NCBI RefSeq assembly: GCF_000699445.3
Contig: NC_067195.1
Location: 11,584,287-11,648,286, forward strand
Direction: 5' to 3'
Source: Schistosoma haematobium
Taxonomy: Eukaryota > Platyhelminthes > Trematoda > Strigeidida > Schistosomatidae
DNA: 64,000 nucleotides
The notes below the pieces were generated by a model. The model saw only the letters and a list, made by a program, of their open reading frames with translations. It had not been told where the DNA came from and did not search any database. Below, one piece after another: positions 44,713-56,850 of this stretch. The translations under genes and the position numbers were made by a program. Every line of letters starts with the position of its first letter. The first letter of the stretch is position 1.

Positions 44713-45370
44713 AACCAACACTGAGACGAAAATGGTATCTCCAGCTAACGAGTACAAATGGGACGTGACACAATTCATGAGTTGAACTAATAGTCGAAAT
44801 TCATCTACACTAAAACCTTTTGATATTGTTTATAATAACAAAAATATTTTTTCTCATAATATCTCAACCGATAAAAAATCGAATTTCCGACGTTTTAACG
44901 GTTAGTATATATTGTTTTTAACTTTAGAGAATAAATGAAACAGAACTGAAAGTGGATCAGCTAGTTTTAGTTACAAAAACAGTTTTCACTTGAAATCTAT
45001 CAACTACAAGCAAGCTTTCATTGAGAACATTCTTTAACAATATTTAGAATACAGAGTCAGAATAAACTCTTAAATATTAAAATTAAGGGAATTAGAGATT
45101 TTTACTAAACAATAGACCACTAAACGATATCATATTTTAGTAACCAGGCTTGTGGATATTGTAGAATGTTCATCGATTACACCACAGACCGGCCCTAGTT
45201 AGACAATCATAGTATTCACTAGTGACTCTCTTCGGGATGCAATTACAGAAGTTCTAGGAAGAAGTCATAACTAATGGAGCTCAATCATGTTGAGTGTGAG
45301 TGTGGAAACAATAACAAAATAGCCGGGAAATATCGTGATCTGGTTAAAGTTAGACATCTATACTACTGGA

Positions 45371-45500
45371 TTCAGTGATCTAGAGGTTAAGCGTTCACCA
45401 AGAAAGTATTAGTTCCAATCTCATGTATGATTTCGAGTGCGCACCATTTAAAATTCCCACACTATTATGAAACATTCGTCCAGTATTTGCCGGTTTTCGG
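45371..45500 (+). mobile_element. SM-alpha-type SINE with dead hammerhead
   Basis: A tRNA-like head (CAGTGATCTAGAGGTTAAGC, with a B-box relative TAGTTCCAATCTC) is followed by GAGTGCGCAC. A ribozyme remnant comes next: AAATTCCCACACTA stands where stem II should be, then GAAACATTCGTCCAGTAT. The CUGANGA core and stem II are destroyed, so it cannot cleave. It shows the head-then-ribozyme order of the family. Confidence 0.65.
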
Positions 45501-46801
45501 CGTGTTACTAATTAAAATCAGTCTGTGACGTAACTTATGAAGATAACGTATTGTTTAATCATTAAAATCTAATTTCTTCTTTCACTGATCGAAATCTCAT
45601 TAGGTTTCCTTAAGTTATCTCCCATATTTACTGATTGAATATTCATCTAATGGTTTCTGAGAATAGATCACGTTTATTTAGAAGTAGGTTTTTGTTTACG
45701 TTGCTAGCAGATTATAATTTATACGAGTTTACATGTAATTATGAGCAAACTTTAATACAAAACTTTAGTATAAATTGTACTGATGGATCACTGATTACCA
45801 ATGTAAAAACCTGAATGAACAACTATGTATTTGATGAAAGGCTTTGAGTTTTATGTCATTTATTTTGTCACTGATAAACTAATGAACACTAATGTTCAGT
45901 TCTTTGAAAACTTATTTTTGCTTGTTTCGTTGGCACTTTTCTATTGGTCCTCAGTTAAGTTAACTCAGCAATTAATGAATATGTTAAAATACTTTTAACA
46001 AAAGTAATTAGAACAGACATAATCGAAAATTATTTGAAATTCAGCACTTAAAAATTATATGTCACATTTTGTAAATCTTCTTAATATATTATTGGGAAAT
46101 ATGGAACTAGGTATTTGGTGGAACATTATGTCTGAAAGTCAAAAGATAGTACCTATTTAATACAGATACAAGTCAAGTAGAATGACATAGTCAAATAATA
46201 TATATCATCCACCTGTTAAGGAAGAAAACCTTAACAAGCAATGACCTAACAGTTCACATCTTAACTTAGGTTGTAATGCACCGTATTAAGTAATATACAT
46301 TCATACATGATCGCCTGTTGATTTCGCACAGTCTATCATTAAACATCATACTTAGTTATTCTAGCATTCTAAACAGCTAATGAGTCATTTTAAGTTTTAA
46401 TCTGAGCGCTACTGTAAAATAGTAAGCTATTTGAGCATAACAGCTTATCTGACAGACAGACATTATTAGAGCTACAAGTAAGTTGTTGTTCAAAATGAAG
46501 TTCAATTCTAGGATTACAAGTTTCAAACATAAAATAATAAATTAGTAATATAGAAAAGATTTCTGTTTTAAGACTTACTGATTTTTAATATGATTTTTAC
46601 CAATGACTTTAATATAACAAAGAAAATTATTTTTGATCAACTAGGGAATATAAAGTATTAATAAACTTAGGTTTGAAAACGTGTTCATGTAATCTTTAAA
46701 AGTTCTAACTAGTAACAGGATAGTTGTTCAATGTTCCATTTAGTAATGGAATCTACCGCTGACTAGAAGAGAAAATTTATTTATTATTTATTCGTAAACC
46801 G
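45501..46801. other. Non-coding stretch
   Basis: Very AT-rich; nothing recognised. Confidence 0.5.
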
Positions 46802-46819
46802 ATAATAATAATAATAATG

Positions 46820-46880
<61 letters not shown>
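46802..46880. repeat. (TAA)n and (TA)n microsatellite
   Basis: A run of ATAATAATAATAAT is followed at about 46823-46880 by uninterrupted TA repeats. Length is prone to sequencing error. Confidence 0.95.
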
Positions 46881-46882
<2 letters not shown>

Positions 46883-47638
46883 ATAATTTGAACAGAAATA
46901 CATGTCTAACACATAAAACTAATTTTTGCACACAACAATCTCCACAAATAAATGGTATAAATTATTTGACTAAAAAATCCAAGCAAAAACCTTCTTTTAT
47001 TTCAGTTAATCACATGAAAGAAAATCGAATTAATATTTTCATTTAATTCCACAGAAAATAATGCATCGATTTTATTACACTGCAGTTGACCATGACGATG
47101 TTCTAGACTGCAGTAACAGCAATAATAACAATAAGGACTAATAATAATAATAGTAATAATGACAACAATAATAGTAATGACAATAGTTTGACTGTATTGA
47201 TCCAGATCAATGTGAAAATACTCTAACGACACAAGTTTCTACAACAAGGCTCACAGTAGTGTATTATGTCATCATTTTTTTCTTTTTAGCGCAATTATTT
47301 TGATAGATTATCAAAACTGAAACTATCATAAACTCGAATAACTAGTCATTTATTAGTAAATTAAATGTGTAACATCAATGTAAAAACAAATGTTTTATTT
47401 CATTTGTGCATAAGTATATATAACAGTTAACGTTATTCTGATGTTTTTGGATGAAGTTAGCTGGATAACTATATCAAAATTTATTCATTCTAATAGTTCA
47501 TTTAAGACCATATATATACGACTGTATTACTGCATTTGAAATTGGTGTAGTAGTACCGAGAATACTACCGAATTTGTCGGTGTTAGTTTGAAGTAAGCAG
47601 ACAAATTCATTTTATCAGTTAGTCCATTGAAACAATAA
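46881..47638. other. 3' flank of the zinc-finger gene
   Basis: It contains an AAT-rich microsatellite at about 47120-47180 and a 76-residue open frame driven by it. Presumed 3' UTR and downstream flank. Confidence 0.45.
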
Positions 47639-48145
47639 TTAAACAATATCCATTTGAGTATAACTTGTTAAATCAATCGGTTTTATTGTCTTATCTTGTG
47701 TTAATGTTTTACAAATTTCGATTTGTTGGTTTGATATGATGTATGTTGATGTTGAAAGTAATTTAGGATTCCCCATTGAGTGAGTCAACTGATAATTGCA
47801 TTTTGAAACCTCATCTACCTTTTTATGAGCAGGCAACAACTTTTTTGTTTTCATATTTGTCTTATTCACAGATTTTAATCGATTATTATGATTTTGTATA
47901 TGATTGAATACATTTTTCTTATAGGGATTCATTGTTCTGTTGTGACTTTTATCAAAATGTCTGCCTAAATCCCATTTCCACTTATATGATAATCCACATA
48001 TAATACAGCGATGTGGACGTTGTTTTGAATGAACCATAATATGCTTTTGTAATTCTGTTGGCCATTTAGCTACATAATCACAGTTTGGACATGGATAACC
48101 AGACATGTTCATATTAGTTGAACGATTCAATAGTATCCTCATGTT
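47639..48145 (-). CDS. C2H2 zinc-finger protein, exon 2
   Basis: This is the last exon, 168 codons plus stop. The acceptor TTTCTTTGTCTAG ends at 48146 and keeps the frame from exon 1 (phase 0). It encodes two adjacent C2H2 fingers, CPNCDYVAKWPTELQKHIMVH and CIICGLSYKWKWDLGRHFDKSH. A basic, Asn/Lys-rich region follows, then a C-terminal PIDLT, which fits the CtBP co-repressor motif PxDLS/T. Together with exon 1 the protein is about 564 residues. The fingers would bind DNA and CtBP would repress; both are inferred from motifs. Subfamily not assigned. Confidence 0.85.
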   Translation of the reverse strand, partial: NMRILLNRSTNMNMSGYPCPNCDYVAKWPTELQKHIMVHSKQRPHRCIICGLSYKWKWDLGRHFDKSHNRTMNPYKKNVFNHIQNHNNRLKSVNKTNMKTKKLLPAHKKVDEVSKCNYQLTHSMGNPKLLSTSTYIISNQQIEICKTLTQDKTIKPIDLTSYTQMDIV

Positions 48146-49154
48146 CTAGACAAAGAAATGAAGAGAGAGAGAGAGAAAAGGTAATAACAAAAACGACAAT
48201 TTTTTCATAGATTTAATTTGGAGATTATTAAGCTTTAATGTGATCCATTAATATCGAAATTTATCTCGGAAATGAATTTCTCCGCATTATTTTTCTGAGA
48301 AATTTCATTACTCGATTCATAGTTTAAGTTGTTGGTGTATTGCATTCTTCAGCATTTTAAACTTCCAGCAGCTGACCGCATCGGGATGACTTAAAATAAA
48401 TACCAGTGACTAATTACAGGTTAGTTTAGTAGACTGTGAGTCACATATTATGTATTAACGCCAATTCTCTGAACGTATATTTAGTAGTGTATTACTCGAA
48501 ATCAAATTTTGTAGGTCCCTACTAGATAGTTGACAGTCAACTGAATGAATACTTTTAGGGAGTCCTAAGGTGGGACTAACTAGATGTTAATTGATTTTTG
48601 TTGGGTGGTCTTTTTCTGGTTACACTATACTATGAATTGACTGAAGTTCTAAATTGTTGACTTCTGAACCCTTGTTTGTTTTGTTGAGTAGTATCTTGTC
48701 TACTATGCGATATGAAAATACAAAGTATGACTCGTTATGAAGTAAAGAAGTTTTCATTGTTCAGAAGACCCAAATGGTAATGATATAGGCACTGAGTACA
48801 TCTTTATCTTCAAAATCTTAAGGAATTTCTAAAAAAAAGTAGAACATTTTGGAATAAGGATTTAAATAAGCTAAATATTAGACAGTTTTTCATTATTTGC
48901 TTGAGGAATTAGAAAATGACCCCATGTATAAATTATAAAATTTGTAGCCGTTAACTTTCGTAGAAAGTATTAAATCCCTTAATAAATTAATAAGATGTAT
49001 ACTTTTAAATTTAGATAATATGCGGTTCAAAGTAATTTTTGACTGACAACTTTCCAATGAATAATTTTCTAGTCAGAATTTCACATAAAGTTTATTTACT
49101 GATTTATGACTTCATACATATGTATATTTTCACTAACAAAATTAGTAAACATAC
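48146..49154 (-). other. Intron of the zinc-finger gene
   Basis: The donor CAA|GTATGT lies at 49155/49154 and the acceptor TTTGTCTAG ends at 48146. It is about 1.0 kb and AT-rich. Reading through the donor adds only a short hydrophobic tail, which supports splicing. Confidence 0.75.
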
Positions 49155-50036
49155 TTGTAAACAACTGTCATCTATTGTATGTGATTTCCACGATTTTGTA
49201 TGCTCCATTTCAGCTTGCAATATAACATTATGCTCTTTGATAAAATGATTATTTAATTCGTACAAAGATGGAAATAGAACATGACAATGATTACATCGAG
49301 TCACTGGTTGTTTGCCAGGTGGACTACATTCAATATGATTGACTGTTGGTAGGGATGTTGTTATGGATGATGACAATGATGATGATTTGACAGTTGGCGA
49401 TTGTTCCAATTTGTTAGATCGTCTATTCAACTTAATAAAATGCGCTATATTTTTACTCATATCAACATCAGTATATTGCTTTCTCTTCCAATAATTGTTT
49501 GAATTACTAATATGATCATCATTAGCAGTCACAAGTGTATTTTTTCTATTCATAAAACGTTTATGCGATCTTTTTCTTTTCATACTGAGATCATAGGATA
49601 AATGTAGATGGTTTAATGAACTGTCATCATTAGTATGCTCTTTTCTTTGAGAATATTCACAATTTAGTTGATAAAATATCAATTGTTTATTATTATTGTC
49701 TTCTCTTAGTTTTATATTACTACCAATATCATGAGGTGTTGTATGTATAGTAGTATTTATTGACTGCGTCAATGACTTATAAGGATTAGATGACACACTT
49801 AAATCTAAAGGAATTTCATTTGTATTTTCTTCCATTTTTAATACATCATTAAATTTTTCCCATTTCATGTAGGAAGCATATTGTGGAATGATGAAATGGT
49901 TTCGGAAAGTTTTCTGAAGTCCTGATAAAAATAATGATTGATATGTATTGTATGCACTACGACTTTCATGATTTATGTAGTTATTAGTATTTAAATTATT
50001 CCTTTCATTATTATTAGTATCATCCTTGTTATTAAT

Positions 50037-50070
<34 letters not shown>

Positions 50071-50342
50071 GTAGTAGTAGTAGTAGTAGTAGTAGCAGTA
50101 ATATCAGTATTATCGTATACTTTACAGTCATCATTTATGTTATTTAATATTGATGATTGTAAAAATGGTGGTTCACTTTCAAGTGTACTCAAATACTTCG
50201 TATTATATAATAATTTATTTTCATTGTTGAAATTAGGCTTTGAAAACAATTCGAAAAAACAGTGAAATGCACGAATAAAATGTTCATTCTCTATAGCTTC
50301 ATTTGTATTTATGTTATTAAAATAAACAGGTATTGTATTCAT
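49155..50342 (-). CDS. C2H2 zinc-finger protein, exon 1
   Basis: This exon has 396 codons from ATG at 50342. The N-terminal half is poorly structured, with runs of eight threonines and ten asparagines (residues 84-101) encoded by (ATT)n/(AGT)n-type microsatellites. A CtBP-type motif PLDLS is at 178-182. A basic cluster KRKRSHKR at 255-262 may be a nuclear signal. A C2H2 finger starts CNHCHVLFPSLYELNNHF (350-371). The frame ends at DDSCLQ with a donor. Likely a nuclear transcription factor with one finger here and a pair in exon 2. The first ATG is chosen because no upstream in-frame start is seen; a further 5' exon cannot be excluded. Confidence 0.85.
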
Positions 50343-51058
50343 TATTAATTATTAATATTGTCGAAACTATTTACAAAAGCAGGATTGGAACTGATCGTTT
50401 GGTTTCCTGTTCGAATATGAAAAAACTCAATGAGATTTATTTCAAAATTTCATCGCTGATAAGTTAAAACTCCTATGTATGGAAGTTTATAAGTTAAAAG
50501 AATTTCGTTGTTTTACTATTGTTTTATCAATGATCAACTTTCATTAGATCATTTACTATAAAGTTGTGCATTTTCACTGAATATTTTTTATTCATAGGTG
50601 AACGTAATTTGGTTGAGTTTAAACGTTCAAGACAATTCGCAGACAGCTTTAAACCTTAGGTTTGTATTAACAGGCAGTTATTTATAAAGTATAACTCAAA
50701 TCACAACTGAATTAATGTTCTTCTTAGGATTTCAACCACTTAAAACCAAGCTATTTCTACTTTAGTATTCAGTCATTTAGTCTAGCGGTCAACATCGAAA
50801 TTTGACAGATGTAACTCACTTATTACTGAAGTCTAGAAATTATAATATTGGTTTTAATTTTGTTGCTTATAATACGGCACTCGTCTTAGTTAACACAGCT
50901 TAAATTATACCAAGTCAAAATACGATTGATAATTTATATGAAATTCAGTGCTGTTACATTTAGTGAAAATAAGTGGGTAGATAACACTAAACCATTCTGG
51001 CTTTTACCTTCATTAAGTTCTTTTCACAATTAACAAACTAAGATGTAGTAATTAAGAC
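50343..51058. other. 5' flank of the zinc-finger gene
   Basis: AT-rich; should hold the promoter. No clear element recognised. Confidence 0.4.
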
Positions 51059-51296
51059 CATGAACCAACCAATTTTAGACCACCAGTGGAAACCTGGAAG
51101 CACTGGACGACCATGTTGTCCTAGTGTGGGGCCCCTCTGCAGTGCGCATCCAGGATCCTGCATGCGGGATTATAACCCGGTAACTTTGGTTTCGCGTACG
51201 AACGCTTAAAATCTGTTGAGGAGTCCCATACTGAAACATAACGGCCGTCCAGTGCTTCCAACTTTCCAATGGTGATCTAAAATTGATCGGTTCATG
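51059..51296. mobile_element. Palindromic SM-alpha-type element with two facing hammerhead remnants
   Basis: The ends are inverted: CATGAACC ... AATTTTAGACCACCAGTGG on the left and CCAATGGTGATCTAAAATT ... GGTTCATG on the right. Each arm carries a hammerhead relative, at 51100-51145 (minus) and 51212-51255 (plus). Between them, on the minus strand, is a tRNA-like head with AAGCGTTCGTACGCG and GGTTATAATCCCG. Both ribozyme cores are mutated: the left copy has lost CUGANGA and GAAA, and the right copy has a TTGAGGA core and a broken stem II. Confidence 0.7.
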
Positions 51297-54200
51297 ATCT
51301 CAATAAAAACTCAACAATTTCCACAACTCTAAACTGATAAAATGTAGTGGCTTACGTATATTAATAAATGGTCCTAACGACCAAATATCAAATATAATGT
51401 AGTAAAATGATAAATCACTTACGTTCATAGTTACATTAGACAAATTGTCTGAGAGATATTATTTATAAATAACGTCAGTCACTACTTTGTAACCCATCCG
51501 TGTAATTAAATGTCTATATCCACTGACTGATTGGAGTATGATAGAATCAATTCACTTTTTAGTTTGTGTTACACAAGTACGACTGAATCACGAAGAATTG
51601 GGAAGATTATAAAATAATCACTTTTCTTCTTCAGAGAACTCAATACCATCGAAATTCTACCCCTAAACTACAGTTATTTTCTACCAACACAACTAATTCA
51701 ATTTATGGATGATATCAAATCAATATGTATTAAAATTTACTGCATAAATCTGTTGTTTGTGGAAATCCATATCTTAAATGATAAGTGAACATTATGGTAT
51801 TAGAGACGAATGATTAAGTCTAATAATTCATTTTAATTTCATTGGCAACATCGATTCAATATATAGAAAGTTTAATCGACTCGGATATTTTAAACCGAGT
51901 AATTAAAACAGAAAAAAACAATATGATTTATCTATATCTTAAAACTATTGTTTTACTCAGTGATTTTATTAGCAATTTATTGAGTTTTTTCAATGTATCG
52001 TTTTTAGGTATATTTTTGAATAAGGAATGACCAATGTTCAAATATTTGATTCAACATACTTTAGTACTACAATAAACGCAAATATTTTGGGGCATTCAGT
52101 TTCTGTCATGTATCATTATACTTGATAGCCCCTTTTGACGAATCACTTACAAATGAAAACATTTGAATTCATAATTTCTTTACTTTACTTATCCTGACTA
52201 AAGAGTAGTCAAGTGCCACCAGACAAATACTTAGATAATATCATAAAGTTCATTTTAATTTTATCAAATGGACGTTATATCTATTAGTTCGATTTGAAAA
52301 TACAAGAATAAATATCCAAGTTATTGAGTATAATAAAGTTGAGATCATATATCTTAGTGAATTTTCATAAGTCTTTTTTGTTAGTCTATACACAAATCCC
52401 ATTAAATGTATAAATATAAAGTGAAAAGATGCAAAGATCAATCAGTATGCAAGTTATTGATTCTTGTAAATATCATATCGGGTTCGAATGAAGGATTAGT
52501 TTGACTTTTAACAGACAACTAATAATTAAGAAGTGTTTGTGTTTTTATATTTTAATAGTTTAGAATAATGACATCTTCATCAGGATTATAAAAAGTCAGT
52601 AAATGTAACCGTGCCCCATATGAAGTACACAAAATAGTGAAAACTATGAGAAATTGTAGAACTGTGTCATTTCTTTTTGAAACTTTTCAAGACAAGGAAT
52701 TGATTCAAGATAGAAATGCGAATCAATAAATGTCAACAATGATCTCAAGGCTAATTTTTTTCAGGATGCTTGATGGGACTAGGTTTGACCCCCTAGTATG
52801 TCATATATGCGGTTCTGAAAAATTCTATACCAGAGTGACACAGCAGTCGATTGCTTTCTGATTGCCAATGATTTTCTTACCAAATTTAGTCCCTAATGTA
52901 AACAAATATTCAACAATCTCCATCAATGCCCTACACTAATGTCAACACATACTTGGTTGAGTGATTTATTTCAATTAATTTAACCCATCTAAAAGCTTTT
53001 ATTACAAGTTAGCATAAGCTGGATAATCATTTGGAAACCAGGGTGGTACTGATCAGCTGTCTCGTTTTAGTTTGGGACTTGTTAGTAGTATGGATTTCAG
53101 TTACTTCGAAACCTATTTCTCGAATTGATATTTTGATTCAATAATTATAGATTGATAAAAGTTATTGTTATATTGATATTTTATTATTCAGTGATGTGAA
53201 TGAGAAGTTTACTATCTTGTAAATTATAAAAATGTAATGTGAGTTTACTTCCCAAACTTTGACTGTTTTCATTCAGAAAATTCAAGCAGACTACTGGGGG
53301 GAGATATTTATGAAATGCTTGCAAATTTAATTTGTGGTTAGTTTTGTCAGATATTTCAACATAAATTCAGTGTAGAAAACGTTAGTTTCATAAAATAACA
53401 TACAACTGAGAGAAAAAACTTTCGATCTCAATATTCTATTTTCTTTATTTTTATGAATATCTACTTTGATTTTAGTGTTTTTATTGTTCAGTGATTTCGA
53501 TGAAATGATCAATTCATTGAAAAATATAGACATTTCTCTTCTGGAGAAGAATAGGTAGCGTTATAACCAATTTGAGAGATAATCAGAATAATGATATATT
53601 TGTAATTTACCAATTATTAAGAAATAAAACCTTTGATGTTTTGTCACTCAATGTAAGCCACTTCTTCAGGGACCTCAAGAAACAGTCTACCTAAAGCTCA
53701 AACAGTGTGAATTTATCAAGTCAAATCTCTGTCGTAGTGCTTAAAACTTAAGAAATATTTATTGTCAATTTTGTTATAATTTATACATATAATCATTTAC
53801 TTATCAGTCAGTTTTTTTCTTGACTGATTACTATTAAAACATGAACTAACTAAAGGGCTTATATAACTAAAATAAAACAATCATATGTCACTCAGTGACA
53901 TTTCATCTACTCTAGATGACAAGGTAATAAAGTAAAAATAAAGCTTGTCCAATCGTTACATCTCATTAGTCAGCTGTTACGATAACCGATAGACAAGTGG
54001 GGTTACAAAAATTGAAACTCCCCGATAGTTGCAATTTATAATTCAGATGAATTATTTATATTCATATTAAGCTATATTTTCTCGATCAGAATTCATTTGT
54101 AACAGTTGATCAACTGAATTATAGTATTTGTAATTTAAACTTCAAAATTTACAAATTTATTTAAGTGTCTTACCTAAATAATACTTGATCTTGTAAGTCA

Positions 54201-55730
54201 TATAAATGACAGTTGGCAATTCATTCTACTATCCATAATCAAATACTTGAAACAATTTTAGTCAGTTGAATTATTTAGTGAAACGTTAAGAAAAGCAAAA
54301 TAAAAAACTTTGATCCCCCCAACCCTCCTACTACCTATTTCATCTCTCACCCACGTTTAATTTTGTGAATTCTGTTAATTTTCAGTTTCCTGCCTTTTTA
54401 CTTTGCTTGCTTCCCTTTTAATTGTTCTACTTTTTTTATAACCTGAAATATGATTGGACACAAGTTTACTGCAAACATTTCTCTATTTCTTTTTTTGTTT
54501 GTGATTGTGCATTAGTTTCCTTGACTGGAAAACTGGACAGGAAGCAATTGACTTCTATCGTATAACTTGATGAACTAACAAAACACTGAAGTACAACATA
54601 TCTATTCTGATTTTTCTTCACCTGTTAATTAGAGAAATAAAGATACTGAAATAACAATAAATGCTGAAAGAATGATTGGTTCACTGCTGATAAACCATTT
54701 ACTCTCCGATTGGTTTTAATGTTTAAACCAATAAACATAATGCACGATATGTAGGAGGATTTCCAATTGTATTGATTTGTAATTTACTTTCTTATTTTTA
54801 ACGTATATATCATGTTCGAATAAAGAAATAATAATTTTTTTTTAAAACAAAAATTAGATAGATTGATTTATGAATAAAGTAAGCATTAGTCAATGTTAAT
54901 GGTTAAAAGACGTATTTCTTTCACTGACAATTACTAAATGAATACCAATACTCTGATAACAGAGCGAAAAGCTGTTAAAGGAACATCACAATGGTGAAAC
55001 TAAGTGAAACAAATTGCTGAAAGTATTTAGATGTCACGATCTTAAACTAAATTATGCGTCAATTAATAAAACGACCATATTTATCAAAGTAAAGTAGTCA
55101 GTTGTTTGTGATTAGTAAATAATGACTTTGAATTACATGATTTTACAAATTTCAAAGGGTGTTTTGAATCAGCTATGGTTTTTACAGCATAAAAAATGCA
55201 TATTAATCATTTAAAGACAGGGAATTAGATAGATGAATTTCCCTAAAAGCAATCCATTTGATTTATAACCTAACATACACCAGCCGTTTCCTTTTATTTC
55301 TATTGTCTTATGTTTTGGTCGGTGCTTTTTACCTAGTTTCTAAAGTTATTGTACACAACAGAGTGATATCAGATATATGATTACTGAAAATCACATGTTT
55401 ATTTTTGGTTTGTAATTTCACAAAACTCGACCATGCTTTTGCAATTTCATTGAATTTAAGTGTCATCGGGTTTCGTGGTGAGTATGATCAGTATGGCCCA
55501 TAATAATAATTTTCGTCACTTGACAATATTACCTTATCATCTTATGTCGTAGGTAATATAAGTTACAATTCTGATGTGCCTAAACTTTACTGGTTAATAG
55601 GTATCATACCAAAGGTTAGATTAGATAATTTCGAATAAATTGAGCATCAGATAGATTGTTATAAATAAATAGTATATTTGTAATATCACAATGAGTAGAA
55701 ACATTAGATTTTCAGACGTTTCATCGTTGG
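51297..55730. other. AT-rich intergenic stretch
   Basis: No gene supported in 4.4 kb. Short open frames are low-complexity chance frames. Confidence 0.5.
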
Positions 55731-56850
55731 GTGGTTGGGTGCACAGTAGACTTACAACTACGTCTACAATTATTACATGGAAATAGTTGTTTCAAAATAT
55801 GAGGGTGTAATTCATGATAATGATATGCGATTGATTGAGCAACATTAAGATGCGAAAGCTGTAAATGCTTATAACAGGTATATTTAAAAAACGGCATGGA
55901 ATATGTAGCAAAAAAACTCAGGGTGAACTTAACAGTTTGTTGTCAATAACTACGATTGTGTAAACCAAATGAATTTACATGAATGAGAATAAAAGCAACA
56001 AATTGTCTGTAACTTTCGTCTATACTAACCATCTTCACTCTACTGGGCTACACTAATTCTGGTGAATTCAACAGCTTCTCGGAAGTTAATATGTCTTTAT
56101 TAAAGAAGGCTGTATTTCTTCTAGGGCATTTATAAACACGATCTATCATTCATGTTTATCACTAGCATTCAAAATTCGGTGATGTTGAGAACGCGCAAGA
56201 TTCTGGCGTTTTAAAGAGTAGAGATGTAATTCAATCTTCTGCTGTTGGTCTGTTATTAAGTACGGTTGTTATTTTTCCTAACTAAATATCAGGCTTTGAC
56301 TTCTAGTCGACCACGTTACAAGTACTAATTTGTAGTGGCTGACAGTTTTGACCACAGTCAAGTAGTTTTACTCGAACAACAAAGTACGTACCACTTAATT
56401 CTTCCCAATGGGATGATAGAAATAGAACGTTCTGAACTATTTTTCGAATTAATATTATTATTACCTATAGTTTTTTCTTTCGTATAATTAGTGGATAATC
56501 TTGTCAAATTTTTTATGTTCCTCTTATTCTAAGTTTCCAGTGGACCCATTAACCATTGTTATATATTTTACTATTCGTTAACTATTGGCAGTTAACTGTG
56601 TAGTTTGCTCCTCCCTCTACCACTTACGGTATGATTACATTTAAAGTATAATTTCTTATTCGGGGCACTATGCTGGTCAGGCGTACAATTGGTCAAATCT
56701 AGAACACTAGGTTATAAAATAAATAGTAAACGCTGAATTGACAATATTAGGACTCGAATAGATGACTGTAGCACGTGATATCGGTTAACGACACAATGAA
56801 CAACATACCTCTTATTAGTGTTCGTCATCTCCTACTGACAAACCAGACAA
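55731..56850 (+). repeat. Left arm of a 1,120-bp inverted repeat
   Basis: It is the reverse complement of 58489-59608, with the same length and only one difference noticed (position 56841, A against T). It starts GTGGTTGGGTGCACAG and ends CCAGACAA. No long open frame lies within it. Confidence 0.95.

Noticed and set aside
46802..46880. TA run as a replication origin or matrix element
   Set aside because: Plain dinucleotide microsatellite; nothing else supports a function.
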